Source: Bacillota bacterium
GTDB lineage: Bacteria; Bacillota; Clostridia; Saccharofermentanales; Saccharofermentanaceae
NCBI GenBank assembly: GCA_023397475.1
Contig: JAEWUD010000055.1
Span: forward strand, 1 to 44,779
Length of the DNA stretch: 44,779 bases
Reading direction: 5' to 3'
The notes beneath the pieces were generated by a model. It was not told where the DNA came from. It ran no database searches and worked only from the letters and a program-made list of their open reading frames with translations. This document shows positions 34,701 through 41,684 of this stretch, in pieces; position 1 is the first letter of the stretch; the number at the start of each line of letters is the position of its first letter. The translations under genes were made by a program, and so were the position numbers.

Positions 34701-37676
34701 GACGATGGTGGTCGACAATTAACCTCCACCGACGCTCTCGGACAGGTAATCACCTATACGTATGATCGCAATGATCGTCTCCTGACAACCACGAATCCGG
34801 CGGGGAAGACAATCTCCGTCACCTACGATAACCTTGGGAACAAGGCGACTGTCACCGACGCACGTGGATATACAACAACCTATGGATACGATTATTTGGG
34901 CCGTCTGACCTCTGTTAAGAATGCGCTGAATGAGACGACCACGTATACCTATGACCTCAAGGGCAACGTGCTCTCCTTTACGGATGCCGCCGGTCATACG
35001 ACGATCCTCGAATACAACTGTCGCGATTTACTCACCCGTCGTATCTATCCCGGCGGACGATCGGGAAGTCCGGGTAGGTATGTCTATGTCAACAGCCTCG
35101 TAACCGGAACAACCTATACCGCCGAAGGACAAATTGCTACCCGTACCGACCGGAACGGACAGACGGAGAGCTTCACCTATGACATCCATGGGAATCTTTT
35201 GTCCCGAACGATCGGAACCAACGTTATCACCTACACATACGACAACAATGCCAACCTTCTTACGATGACCGACGGAACCGGAACGACGACTCGTACCTAC
35301 GACGCCTTCAATCGCGTCCTGACGAAGACCGTTCCCAACTTCGGAACAAGCACCTTCGTATACGACATTACGACCGGACTCTCTCAGGGCCAATCCGCCG
35401 AGCGCACCGCCGACCCGGATGGGAACATCACCCTGCGTGTCTACGACCGCATCGGCCGCCTGATCCGCGTCGAGAACGACGGGCTTACCTTCACGTACAC
35501 CTACAACGCCAACGGCAGCCTCCAGAGCCTTCTCTATCCCGGCGGCGCCCGTGAAGACTACACCTACACAAACCTCGGTCAGATCGAGACCCTCATCAAC
35601 TATAAGGCCGACGGCACCATCATCGACCAGTACAGCTATGCCTACGACGATGCCGGCAACCTCATAAGTAAGACCGACGCCCAAGGTGTCACGAGCTACA
35701 CCTTCGACGCGATCAACCGCCTCGCCAGCCTGACCGAACCCTCGGGCAAAGTCACCGCCTACACCTACGACGGCGCCGGCAACCGCGCGACCCAGACCGT
35801 CACGGAGACCACGGCGGGCGTCGTCACCATAACGACCTTGACCTATACCTACGACGCCCTTAACCGCCTGACCTGCGTCGACAAACTCGTCGCCGGCGTC
35901 CAGACCGAGAAGATCACCTACACCTACGACAACAACGGAAACCAGCTAATCACGACCCGCACGCCCTACACCGCGGGCGTCGCCGGCACACCGGTTGTCA
36001 TCCAGACCAACACCTACGACCTCAGAAACCAGCTGATCCGCACGGTCACCGAGAACGGCACCGTCGTCGAGAATGTCTATAACGGCGACGGCCTCCGCGT
36101 CGCGAAAACCGTGAACGGCGCCACAACGCATTACCTCTACGAGTACCAGCGCGTCGTTCTCGAAAAGAACAGCCTCGGCGATACCATCGGACGCAATGTC
36201 TACGGAACCAATCTCCTGATGCGCGAAGTCGGCGTCGACGCCTTCTTCTACATGTACAACGCCCACGCGGATGTCACGGCGCTCCTTACCACAACCGGCA
36301 CCGTCGCGGCCACGTACAATTACGATCCCTTCGGAAATGTAATCAACCAGACGGGCAATGCGAACAATACTATTCTTTTCGCGGGCTACCAGTACGATCC
36401 CGAAACGGGATTGTACTACTTGAACGCGCGCATGTACGATCCGACGACCGCCAGGTTCCTCCAGGAAGACACGTACACCGGCCAGTACGAGGATCCGCTG
36501 TCGCTGAACCTCTATACGTACTGCTACAACAGTCCGCTGCGGTATTACGATCCAACGGGACACAACGCCGTAACTCTGTCACATGGACAGACACAAAACA
36601 CAGACCCAGCGTACGATAATCCAGCACAGAGAGAGATGCGGAAGGCAGAAGAAAGAGCAGCTGCAAATGAACCAAGCAATTCGGCTGAGCGTGAGCAATG
36701 GAAGGCAACTGGAAAGTATAATGAGACCACACCGACGATTACTGAGGTTGTTGGATCAAAAAGGGCGGCAGAAAACAATGACGAAGTCATCATTGTATCG
36801 GCAAGTGAGTATCAGTCACACATGCAGAAATCGTCAGATCCTGAGAACATGCCAGCTCCAACGGAATTACAAATTTTAGGTGTACATGTTCCGTGGAATC
36901 AACAGTATTATTATTTGTGGTGGTATTGCTTAGCTCCTCTAGTCCATGAATACGGATCTTATATTGACTATAATGACAGATACAAATACAATTTTATTGA
37001 ACCGGCGATTGCTGAGATTCGCAAGTCGCAAGAAGAGGGGAATAAGAACATCACATGGATGATTTCAAGCACGGGCTATTCAGACAGAGACATTGAGAAT
37101 TTTACAGAAACAGCTGAAAAGTTGGGCGTTAAGGCTGTATTCTTCTCAGATGGCGATGAAATGATTAACTATATCAACACAGGGGATACTCAAAAAGAAG
37201 AAGGGACAAGAAAAACCAAGATAAAGTCCCTTAGTGTTTTTGGACACGGACTTATAGGATCTCTGAGTTTGGGATATAATCAAGAAAATTCAGAGGAATT
37301 AAGGATCGACATTGCTGACATAAAAGATATAAATCCCGATGCTTTTGCCAAAGATTCTAGTTCAAGTTTCTATACATGTAATTCAGCAACCCCAATTGAT
37401 GTAGGGAAGAGTGACTTTGCTCAAGAATGGGCCAAGCAAACAGGTTCCGTGACTATGGGTTTCTACGGAAAGACAGAATACACACCTGCCAATTACAAGG
37501 AAAATAAAGAAAAAATCAAGGCAGCAAGACAAGAAACCGGGTATGATCAGAATGGAGAGTTTTTATTTCCAGTTGGTGGTGAACTCGATGATGATTCTGC
37601 TCCAACAGAAGTAGTCTATTATGACAAATATGGCATAAATATGTATGGATGGTATTATTACACAAAACTTAGGTAA
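25710..37676 (+). CDS. Giant secreted RHS/YD-repeat polymorphic toxin-like protein (3,988 residues)
   Basis: A signal peptide covers residues 1 to about 35. Four or so Ig-like (SbsA-like) domains follow, each with an LRITFDEPV-type strand (near 45, 300, 467 and 590). Next come nine 12-residue Pro/Thr repeats (about 732-839), an Ig-like segment, two FN3 domains (about 940-1115) and a beta-helix-like region (about 1125-1720). A DUF6531-like RHS opening (ETPGIQAGFTRTYNSLD) starts near 1752, and some 1,650 residues of YD repeats follow. The RHS core (YNYDPFGNVINQTGN to PLRYYDPTGHN) lies at about 3536-3620, and a unique tip of about 365 residues ends the protein. The tip contains VFGHG and SSFYTCNSATP. 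RHS shells encapsulate and release a toxic tip in contact-dependent competition, as for WapA in Bacillus. The ATG at 25710 has GAGGAG 6-8 nt upstream. The tip is visibly AT-richer than the core. Confidence 0.93.
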   Translation: MHIRSSFSRISIILVVLSIVSQSFIFGNVHHGKAQNWLNQGDTPALTSAITATGGRQTLRITFDEPVRVAGDSPEKYIYISNPKSEGNIYLSASPNSLRPVSPQTYKNEEYAMAYDLYFDTEIPQTGRLNTSLIQQGSGEFVTYQSLFLDIDGNSLSSIPKDRNSGTEISASYEIPLFLTGSAVVAPNQVLIAFNYEAAIAVKQPQLYITAQSVDGTSIRAISVQKQEALGYIVTFEKNLPTNGTICFADPDRKNNDQKNYLFISEAKLPLSSIGQDTKNDTVELPFNNSYLSVSNIESDEINTLLVTFSEPVKFLSDHAYENIFATNFGTGYTTAGIWMNPATEITAVNGDENGATTYKIVFAYPTTESCNIAFQGEAVIDDNRLTGTLVSTSGRSLYANYAYGTKIPESMNNTASIAIFERYADTKTFVLAMAEYQPTKSFESATTPIANSTTEKETVILEKAEVLNRYSRTVRLTFSAPVRINSEMWLSDQISGGTWESSVNTSVAPVYEKPILVNGEMYASSLLVQFGPMISSGVVSSDILPSESYFVCKNSSATDIYGKNLASSRSDGLVAIPYTADVYAKITKAEASDSWTARITFSEPVIFQTSMPQNYIKIVQSVDPNEPAISCMLVTPVDGTMSGGATTYDVLFSESVIMPVSIRFIEASNTMLMDDMDPFAIGGLVKAVNGRSVASTNTVNGQNEANITFTDNYKDRNGSGNENNPTPTPIETPEPEVTPLPTITPEPEVTPLPMITPEPEVTPLPTETPETSVTPLPTETPETSVTPLPTETMESSVTPLPTVTMDSSVTPLPTVTMESSVTPLPTVTMESSVTPLPEITLELTDASVPDTEPPVIIATEEAGWGQTRAVQTTISDASSIAVTKWAAGEQNIAYFSTAGETYDGQSFIVSANGIYTIFAIDAVGNVALQTINVQHVDTDAPTKPSNLAASAVAGTFVSLQWDLSTDAIGVATYQILCNNVQIGITNTNNFQCEALDPLTAYTFTVIAMDAAGNASASSDPLSISTILDVPANIRVSFTGTSALIEWDAVAGATSYDIEFNGVVIADLLLPQCTIDNLDPFTKYTFKVHASIGDANSDWSAEQEAIAYLPVVNDIITSQTFDNTEKPYVFENDVRILAGVTLTINPGVIMRFRPGVHLIIDGTLSVNGQADNRSYMTAINDINLTTEMPLATEGYWGGLVIGSTGAVQASYLTMRFARDISSKSMIQDAGQISIANSDLQNTHADAYAIYADMSGLNEARLSQLYAVYSGGNVSYNNLKRIAFGGVLASNLTIQNNEYQYVLTKDFGIAIGITGSFTNGVVVLGDAGRFSVAGNLSIVGSSERKVVLTSLRDTDYGGSGVLSATDYWKGIYIASTGSFFVDYLHLCYAYDTTYQASIYAATSITLRNSVLEKSLGTLAIVWLNTTDVSVFETKFSTSEAGLIIKKVFSGVVNKVDVVSSEFFNINTTGFSVGSFDGIETNIYDSYFHEKMSTAIDFNVLGLSGSSTATNCRIDSDLISIGIRVSSMHPIYISDNDIRVAGAAVVVGYDSTLTYVTINNNNFIGSDGIILDLDNYQGNRVDHFLAYDNVIQATNTGISFLCCSSQSNRNMYIFNNKIYADKNCVYLSDPYGSPAVFTLYLNFNILMGRTENSSCYGVRNFADGTFVNAENNFWGSLNGPSTTTRDRASKIWYNGAAEPTIIRNSGGTKVNVRVEGKIDYSPWIGIEFADEYFFGQRGGYAATGLYSDTFTDISVETPGIQAGFTRTYNSLDTSAKSFGTGWTFGFEGRCETFSYEMRKSDGTYETIQSTDVLKVYLPDGSLLSFTRIGGIYRGDTSDNTIVANGDGSYTLTTKAGYVYQFDTRGYLVSITDNVGNTLSISVNEQGKVQQVTDAVGRVYQITYNADGTIAGITDPIGRTVTYTYENGRLKRVTDPMNIVRYEYIYDASGFLSEVKDVTHALSKNMVYIHDGGENDGKVQSITDSFGNTTTLTYDLTAKTTTKTDSNGRQTIVWYNEANQTIRTQDAAGISQTMEYRDNSSNPWKTTDRNGNTITREYDANNNLIKVTYPDNSTVLYTYDAANNRISETDEVGKKIFYIYDAFHRLIKKAQPLNGTDIYSETADQTKFAITTYVYYTNEEAVALEYRAKGLLKQLVNPNGAVFKYTYDQYGNMASQSDPETDKKTMYQRNAIGWLISETTPLGHTTTMDYDLNGRLLRKTDPLGNVSRNVYNDAGQFICQILPNQYDPTADGLNDPTLSYEYRATNVGTRFTYNASGLVEKQTNALDQTVSYTYDLYGNVVTLTNPDNTIVETEYDVLNRVINKRFRAGTGAPLELLSSIRYTINSDKTTSVYETKYLNATESLTLIHTYDFAGREISTAFEGLSIPATTTKYNKNGTVNLITASNGAKTYYRYDGLNRPTEVWTQIDALTYAYTLTVYDNLGQVIRVETGITPVGLWSVPSTTKRVYAETIYYANGLTKTISDRTGRTTSFFYDDDNRMTRTEKKVSATESRITEIEYDANGRVTKTHQLVRAGDIEGYNFSDNTTIRLTTSQTYDKNGNVISLTNPAGVQSQMTYDALNRLVSTSVSNVDEYGQTVTVQTSTLYRWDNQILESIDANGNKTEMQYDARGRVIRTIDANGGVSAQYYDNGGRVIAVVSPLHFDTTRTLEEMNRTEYLYDTFGRVITVTQIYFDTKDNLWKSFVEKGYKYDVMGNKIKELGAMGYAAGTGSTITEKIESGYGTEFTYNYRGQVLTVLDAVSKERGFTFTVKYTYDALGRMTQTQNSAGVINITSYDAAGNIIQQSVKLNASSTAQTLMTATYDYANQMLTQTDALGRTTSYTWNALGQTRTVTLPGDTTIAAITSTTQYTRTALPTASWTSAGVVQAFVYDNLGHLLSVSKKDAAGNQAITKYYRYDQHGNLRFATDGNGTVTEYTYNALHQLLTETTDGHTTSHVYDANGKEISVTDWLGNTSTNVYDALNRLIERHDAAGVTVQTLTYDDGGRQLTSTDALGQVITYTYDRNDRLLTTTNPAGKTISVTYDNLGNKATVTDARGYTTTYGYDYLGRLTSVKNALNETTTYTYDLKGNVLSFTDAAGHTTILEYNCRDLLTRRIYPGGRSGSPGRYVYVNSLVTGTTYTAEGQIATRTDRNGQTESFTYDIHGNLLSRTIGTNVITYTYDNNANLLTMTDGTGTTTRTYDAFNRVLTKTVPNFGTSTFVYDITTGLSQGQSAERTADPDGNITLRVYDRIGRLIRVENDGLTFTYTYNANGSLQSLLYPGGAREDYTYTNLGQIETLINYKADGTIIDQYSYAYDDAGNLISKTDAQGVTSYTFDAINRLASLTEPSGKVTAYTYDGAGNRATQTVTETTAGVVTITTLTYTYDALNRLTCVDKLVAGVQTEKITYTYDNNGNQLITTRTPYTAGVAGTPVVIQTNTYDLRNQLIRTVTENGTVVENVYNGDGLRVAKTVNGATTHYLYEYQRVVLEKNSLGDTIGRNVYGTNLLMREVGVDAFFYMYNAHADVTALLTTTGTVAATYNYDPFGNVINQTGNANNTILFAGYQYDPETGLYYLNARMYDPTTARFLQEDTYTGQYEDPLSLNLYTYCYNSPLRYYDPTGHNAVTLSHGQTQNTDPAYDNPAQREMRKAEERAAANEPSNSAEREQWKATGKYNETTPTITEVVGSKRAAENNDEVIIVSASEYQSHMQKSSDPENMPAPTELQILGVHVPWNQQYYYLWWYCLAPLVHEYGSYIDYNDRYKYNFIEPAIAEIRKSQEEGNKNITWMISSTGYSDRDIENFTETAEKLGVKAVFFSDGDEMINYINTGDTQKEEGTRKTKIKSLSVFGHGLIGSLSLGYNQENSEELRIDIADIKDINPDAFAKDSSSSFYTCNSATPIDVGKSDFAQEWAKQTGSVTMGFYGKTEYTPANYKENKEKIKAARQETGYDQNGEFLFPVGGELDDDSAPTEVVYYDKYGINMYGWYYYTKLR
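27903..28226 (+). repeat. In-gene 36-bp tandem repeat (Pro/Thr linker, nine copies)
   Basis: Nine copies of a 36-bp unit encode 12-residue variants such as ETPETSVTPLPT and VTMESSVTPLPT. The first three (EPEV), next two (ETSV) and last four (SSV) form subgroups, showing stepwise expansion. The linker separates the Ig-like domains from the FN3/beta-helix part and could span the cell wall. Confidence 0.93.
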
Positions 37677-37686
37677 GGAGGAAATC

Positions 37687-38082
37687 ATGAGAAAGAAATT
37701 CTTCAAATTCATGGCAATCTTACTGGCTATTGTGATTTTTTCAATTGCTTCATTTCAAATAATCAAGTGTGTAACAAGACCAGCAATCATTAATGAAGCA
37801 GGGGCTCTAAGTTTATCTCTTAAGGAAGGACAAAAGGCATACACATTACATTTAAACAAATCATTTGAGTGGGATGCATATGAAATACCTATAAATACCG
37901 AGGATGAGACTTATGAATATTATTCGAATCCTAAAATAATCAATGATTTCTTTATACGCTATTTTCAGGAAGACACGAATGTATATGCTGTTGTCGTGCA
38001 TTTTACTGGAGAGGAAGAGGGATCTTTATTCGGAAATGTTGTGGTAGATGAGTGGTATATTTATGAGAAGGTCAAGAAATGA
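37687..38082 (+). CDS. Candidate immunity protein for the RHS tip, membrane-anchored
   Basis: The 131-residue protein has a basic N-terminus and one hydrophobic segment (about 5-26, FKFMAILLAIVIFSIASFQI). A soluble domain of about 100 residues follows and is probably extracytoplasmic. I do not recognise the domain. It starts 10 bp after the RHS stop, with GGAGG 6 nt before the ATG, and is as AT-rich as the RHS tip. Small genes directly after RHS tips normally encode immunity proteins, so this is inferred from position. The membrane anchor would place it where an incoming toxin or a self-released tip would first be met. An in-frame ATG at 37645 lies inside the RHS gene and is rejected. Confidence 0.72.
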   Translation: MRKKFFKFMAILLAIVIFSIASFQIIKCVTRPAIINEAGALSLSLKEGQKAYTLHLNKSFEWDAYEIPINTEDETYEYYSNPKIINDFFIRYFQEDTNVYAVVVHFTGEEEGSLFGNVVVDEWYIYEKVKK

Positions 38083-38290
38083 GGAGTCTTGATCATCTGT
38101 TTTTGCTTTTCGAGGAACGAATATGTAAGAAAAAGTAATTTGTAAAGATAGAGGTCTTGCATTATTAATAGGTTATGTAAGTAGTTTTTGTGCTAATGGA
38201 GCGTATCGCATACACCACAGGCGGTGGCTGCTTGCGAACTCGTTCTTTTGGAGATTATCATCTAAATAAATTCGTTAATTACATTGCGGA

Positions 38291-39188
38291 TTACAAATAA
38301 CCGACAGGAATAGAACGGACTTTCTCTTCGAGATACATCAATTCTGGATACTGGTTGATGATCGCGCCTTCTCCAAGCTCCAGATCGCCTGCTTCGATTA
38401 CCGGCTCAAGAAGTCGAAAGGGTACCGCCATTTTCTTCTGTGGCTTAGCAGTCATCTTAATCTCGATCGGGTAGAGTGCACGTCCGATCTCCAGCACCAG
38501 GACGATTTCTCTCTGATCGGTGTCCCGATAAAATAGATATCCCGCATGGATTTTCCCGCATTAAGAAATGACTTGGCGATCTCAGATACAACCCATGTCT
38601 CAAAAAACTGTCCGGCTTTTGCGCCGTTTTGAATTGTCTCCGGCGTTATCCATCGGGTCAGGTAGGCCATCAGCCCGGTGTCATGGAAATAGATTTTCGG
38701 CGTCTTTATAATTCGCTTCAGATGATTGTTCGAGTAGGGCTGCACGAGTAGGATCAAGCCGGATGTCTCAAGAATCTGCATCCATCTTCGCGTCGTTGAT
38801 GAAGAGACGGCACAATCGCGGGCAAGACTGTCGTAATTCAGGAGTTCTCCGCTTCTGGCAGCCACCGCACCCATGAATGCGATGAAATCTCCTTTGTTAG
38901 CGATATTGCTCAGTTGATTAACATCCCGGTCGATATACGTCGACACATAGCTGGAATAGAATGCTTCCCAATCATTATCAGATGCAACAAGTTGCGGCAT
39001 GCTGCCGAGATGAATCATTTGCCAGAGTTGATCGGATCCGGTGGGTTCTATATTTCTGAGGGATAAATACACATCATTCGGAGTAGCGTTGACTTGCCCA
39101 CCTGTCGCGGACCGGTGAACAAAACCGCGGGGAAAGATCGGATCAATTCTGTCATTTGATCTGCGATGGCTCTGTGAATCCAAGTCAT
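38291..39188 (-). pseudogene. DUF4143 AAA-type ATPase, decayed by internal deletion and frameshift
   Basis: The ATG at 39188 with AGGAG upstream opens a frame reading SFPAVLFTGPRQVGKSTLLR, the intact Walker A of DUF4143 ATPases. It soon stops after 39070. The remainder continues in another frame (SLRNIEPTGSDQLWQM onwards) with typical features: FYSSYVSTYIDRDV, NYDSLARDCAVSSSTTRRW, IYFHDTGLMAYL and FFETWVVSEI. About 110 residues including Walker B are missing. A second shift near 38540-38560 moves into FYRDTDQREIVLVLE followed by LYPIEIKMTAKP. These ATPases are orphan proteins of unclear role. Intervening 38083-38290 holds no gene. Confidence 0.88.
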
Positions 39189-39240
39189 TGCGATGCTCCT
39201 TCACCTACGAGGTAATGTATCTTTCTGTTCTAACAAACTG

Positions 39241-39289
39241 CACAATTCCGTTTAATCCACCATGGCGTGACGGATTAAACGGAATTGTG
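39241..39289. repeat. Perfect 18-bp inverted repeat with 13-nt loop
   Basis: CACAATTCCGTTTAATCC is followed after 13 nt by its exact reverse complement GGATTAAACGGAATTGTG. It lies about 50 bp upstream of the decayed DUF4143 gene. No T-run follows on either strand, so it may be an operator, a transcript stem or a relic of a small mobile element. Confidence 0.85.
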
Positions 39290-39377
39290 TGAAATTTTGA
39301 CGCCTTATTACTGGAAAAATCCTGGGCTGTCAAAAAGATTGTAATTTATTATAGCGTTAACCTGCCTGAAGTAGATG

Positions 39378-39805
39378 TTCGTCATTGATGCACATACGAA
39401 ACCGGCTCCTTCACGGGTTTTCGTATGTGCGGCGGCCATCCCAGCGCGGTTACTTGTCATTGATGCACATACGAAACAAGCTCCAACCCAGGTTTTCGTA
39501 TGTGCGCTAGCGATCCCTTGCGATTATTCGTCATTGATGCACATACGAAACAGGCTCATACCCAGGATTTCGTATGTGCGCCGGCCATCCCAGTGCGGTT
39601 ATTTGTCAATGATGCACATACGAAACAAGCTCCAACCCAGGTTTTCGTATGTGCGCCAGCGATCCCATGAGCGATTATTCGTCAATGATGCACATACGAA
39701 ACCGGTCACTTCACGAGTTTTCGTATGTGCGGCGGCCAAACGGCGTCGATTATTCGTCAATGATGCACATACAAAACCGGCTCCTTCACGGGTTTTCGTA
39801 TGTGC
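39378..39805 (+). repeat. Hairpin repeat family A, array 3 (six units)
   Basis: Six units have left arms at 39390, 39465, 39539, 39614, 39690 and 39765 (period 74-76 bp). The stem is again GCACATACGAAA / TTTCGTATGTGC and the loop is 17 nt. Spacers alternate between a GGCCATCCCAGTGCGG form and a GCGATCCCATGAGCGA form, and loops of units 2 and 4 are identical, so the array again grew as a dimer. The last left arm has one change (ACAAAA for ACGAAA). Orientation matches arrays 1 and 2. Confidence 0.95.
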
Positions 39806-40155
39806 GCATGCTCTTTCAGCAATTTATCAGAGAATATTTCCTGAAAAGCGTAACGATTCGCGACAACAAATTGGTTTTTGTTCTCCTAACAAGAAAGTGT
39901 CTTGAGACAGCACCTTCGTCGCCTTCGCATGGAGAATTTTCACGGTGACAGAGAACAGGATCACGATTTCTTTCTGTTTGTACAATCTAGCTTATGATTC
40001 TGCAAGAAGAAACAGAATTTTCTCGCAACAGAATATTGCGATTAGGAGATCTCGTGAGAAATACCAACCCAAAAGGTACAAATGCGATAAATCGTTTGAA
40101 CTGAATCCTTACTATGACGATGACCGCTCTCCCGCGGAGCAAGCCTCAACCTCTC
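39806..40155. other. Intergenic, nothing recognised
   Basis: The 350 bp between family A array 3 and the 3' end of the aminopeptidase gene hold no gene, convincing terminator or repeat that I can see. Confidence 0.5.
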
Positions 40156-41391
40156 TCAGAACACAAAATTCCCGTCCACAAACACCGGCACCTGGCGGCC
40201 GTCATGCGTCGTGCCGACAATCGACAGATCCTTCGTGCCGACCATGAAGTCGACGTGCGTGCTGCTCTCGGCATTAATACCGGCGGCGGCAAGCTCTTCC
40301 ACCGTCATCTCGGTCCCGCCCGCAAGGCAAGTCGGATACGCTTCTCCGTAAGCGAAATGACACGACGCGTTCTCGTCGAACAGGGTGTTGAAGAACAGGA
40401 TGCCGCTGTTTGAGATCGGCGAGTCGTAGGGGACAAGGGCGATTTCTCCGAGATAATGCGCGCCCTCGTCGATTTCGATCGAGGCACGCAGATTCTCTTC
40501 GCCGATGTCCGCGTGAAGATCGACGATTTTTCCCTGCTCGAAAACCAACCGGATTCCGTCGACGATATTGCCGTTTAAGACCAGCGGCTTGGACGCGTAC
40601 AGGACGCCGTTGACCGCGTTGCGAAGCGGGGCGGAGAAGACTTCTTCTGTCGGCATGTTCGCGAGGAAGCGGATACCGGATTTCGCCTTCTCATCCGCCG
40701 CGAGCCAGAGGTGATTCTCGGGCAGGCCGACGGTCAGATCGGTTCCGAGCGAGTTCGTATAATGAAGGCTCTTGAAGTTATATTGGTTCAGGGTTTCCGC
40801 GCGTACATTCAGTCGCTCGGCATGCGCGCGCCATTCCTCGACGGCATCGCCGTCTTCGGTGATGCGGACGGTCTGGTAGATGGCTGACCACAACTTCTCC
40901 ATCGCCTCGTCGTCCGGAAGATCCGGGAAGACCTTGCGCGCCCAGGTCACGATCGGAATCGAGACCACGCACCAGGGGAAGAAGCTGTTCATCTGCAGAC
41001 GGCTGTATTCTTTGAGGTCGCGGCCGACCGCGATTTCCCATCGGCGGAGACGGTCGGGATCGACGCCTTTGAGGTTCTCCGGATCCGTAGCCGCGATCGC
41101 GACATACGCGGCGCCCTCACGCGCCAGCGTGTTTTTCTGGAGCGCATCCCAAGGATAGACGGCGTCGAAGAGGCTGTCCTCTGCATGCAAGTAGTGTTCG
41201 CGTGTGCAGAAATCATCGCGCCAGTTGACGAGGACATCCTTGGCGCCGGCCCGGTAGGCCTCCGCGACGAGCTCCCGCGCGAAAAAAGCGCCCTCGACCG
41301 GGGAAGCGATAACGAGCGGCTGGCCTTTCTGAAGATTGACGCCGACATTGATGATGAGACGGGCATATTGCTTTAGCATTTTCTGGTTCAT
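40156..41391 (-). CDS. M29-family leucyl aminopeptidase (AmpS/PepS type)
   Basis: The 411-residue protein matches M29 metallopeptidases over its length. The N-terminal part contains NVGVNLQKGQPLVIASPVEG. The metal-site region includes GAHYLGEIALVP, then ENASCHFAYGEAYP with conserved His and Tyr, and THVDFMVG with the His-x-Asp pair near the C-terminus. These are cytoplasmic, dimeric, two-metal exopeptidases that remove N-terminal residues in peptide recycling. The ATG at 41391 has GAGG about 7 nt upstream; the in-frame extension to 41454 is unsupported. The gene appears to be monocistronic. Confidence 0.93.
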   Translation of the reverse strand: MNQKMLKQYARLIINVGVNLQKGQPLVIASPVEGAFFARELVAEAYRAGAKDVLVNWRDDFCTREHYLHAEDSLFDAVYPWDALQKNTLAREGAAYVAIAATDPENLKGVDPDRLRRWEIAVGRDLKEYSRLQMNSFFPWCVVSIPIVTWARKVFPDLPDDEAMEKLWSAIYQTVRITEDGDAVEEWRAHAERLNVRAETLNQYNFKSLHYTNSLGTDLTVGLPENHLWLAADEKAKSGIRFLANMPTEEVFSAPLRNAVNGVLYASKPLVLNGNIVDGIRLVFEQGKIVDLHADIGEENLRASIEIDEGAHYLGEIALVPYDSPISNSGILFFNTLFDENASCHFAYGEAYPTCLAGGTEMTVEELAAAGINAESSTHVDFMVGTKDLSIVGTTHDGRQVPVFVDGNFVF

Positions 41392-41480
41392 ATAAACACC
41401 TCGCGTTTTCGTATGAGAGAGTTCGGCGGTTGATGATTCTTCGAGAGATGGCATTTCATCGAAATCAAATCTGAATCTTC

Positions 41481-41684
41481 TTATTTCAAATTCATGAATG
41501 ATCCAATCAACACGATTACACCGGTGACAGTAGCGATAACGACAATAATTAGGATGATGATCGCAACAATGGGGTGCATACGAACGGGACGGCTCCGAGG
41601 AAACAGGCTCGTTGCAATAGGGCGGAAGATGCGACCGAGTAAGGTGAAGAGAAGTTCAACAATGACGTCAAAAAAGGCTTCCAT
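41481..41684 (-). CDS. Small single-pass membrane protein, hypothetical
   Basis: The 67-residue open frame encodes an amphipathic N-terminal half and one strong transmembrane helix (about 38-62, HPIVAIIILIIVVIATVTGV). AAGGAG lies upstream, although about 12 nt from the ATG, which is long. It lies 89 bp upstream of the aminopeptidase gene on the same strand and might be co-transcribed. No family is recognised and the gene could be spurious. Confidence 0.5.
   Translation of the reverse strand: MEAFFDVIVELLFTLLGRIFRPIATSLFPRSRPVRMHPIVAIIILIIVVIATVTGVIVLIGSFMNLK

Noticed and set aside
35028..36563. Long minus-strand frames of 205-218 codons inside the RHS gene
   Set aside because: They are shadows of the biased YD-repeat coding sequence and have no start signals or family resemblance.
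39945..40247. 100-codon plus-strand frame between array 3 and the aminopeptidase
   Set aside because: It overlaps the aminopeptidase gene in antisense, has no ribosome binding site and no recognisable motif.
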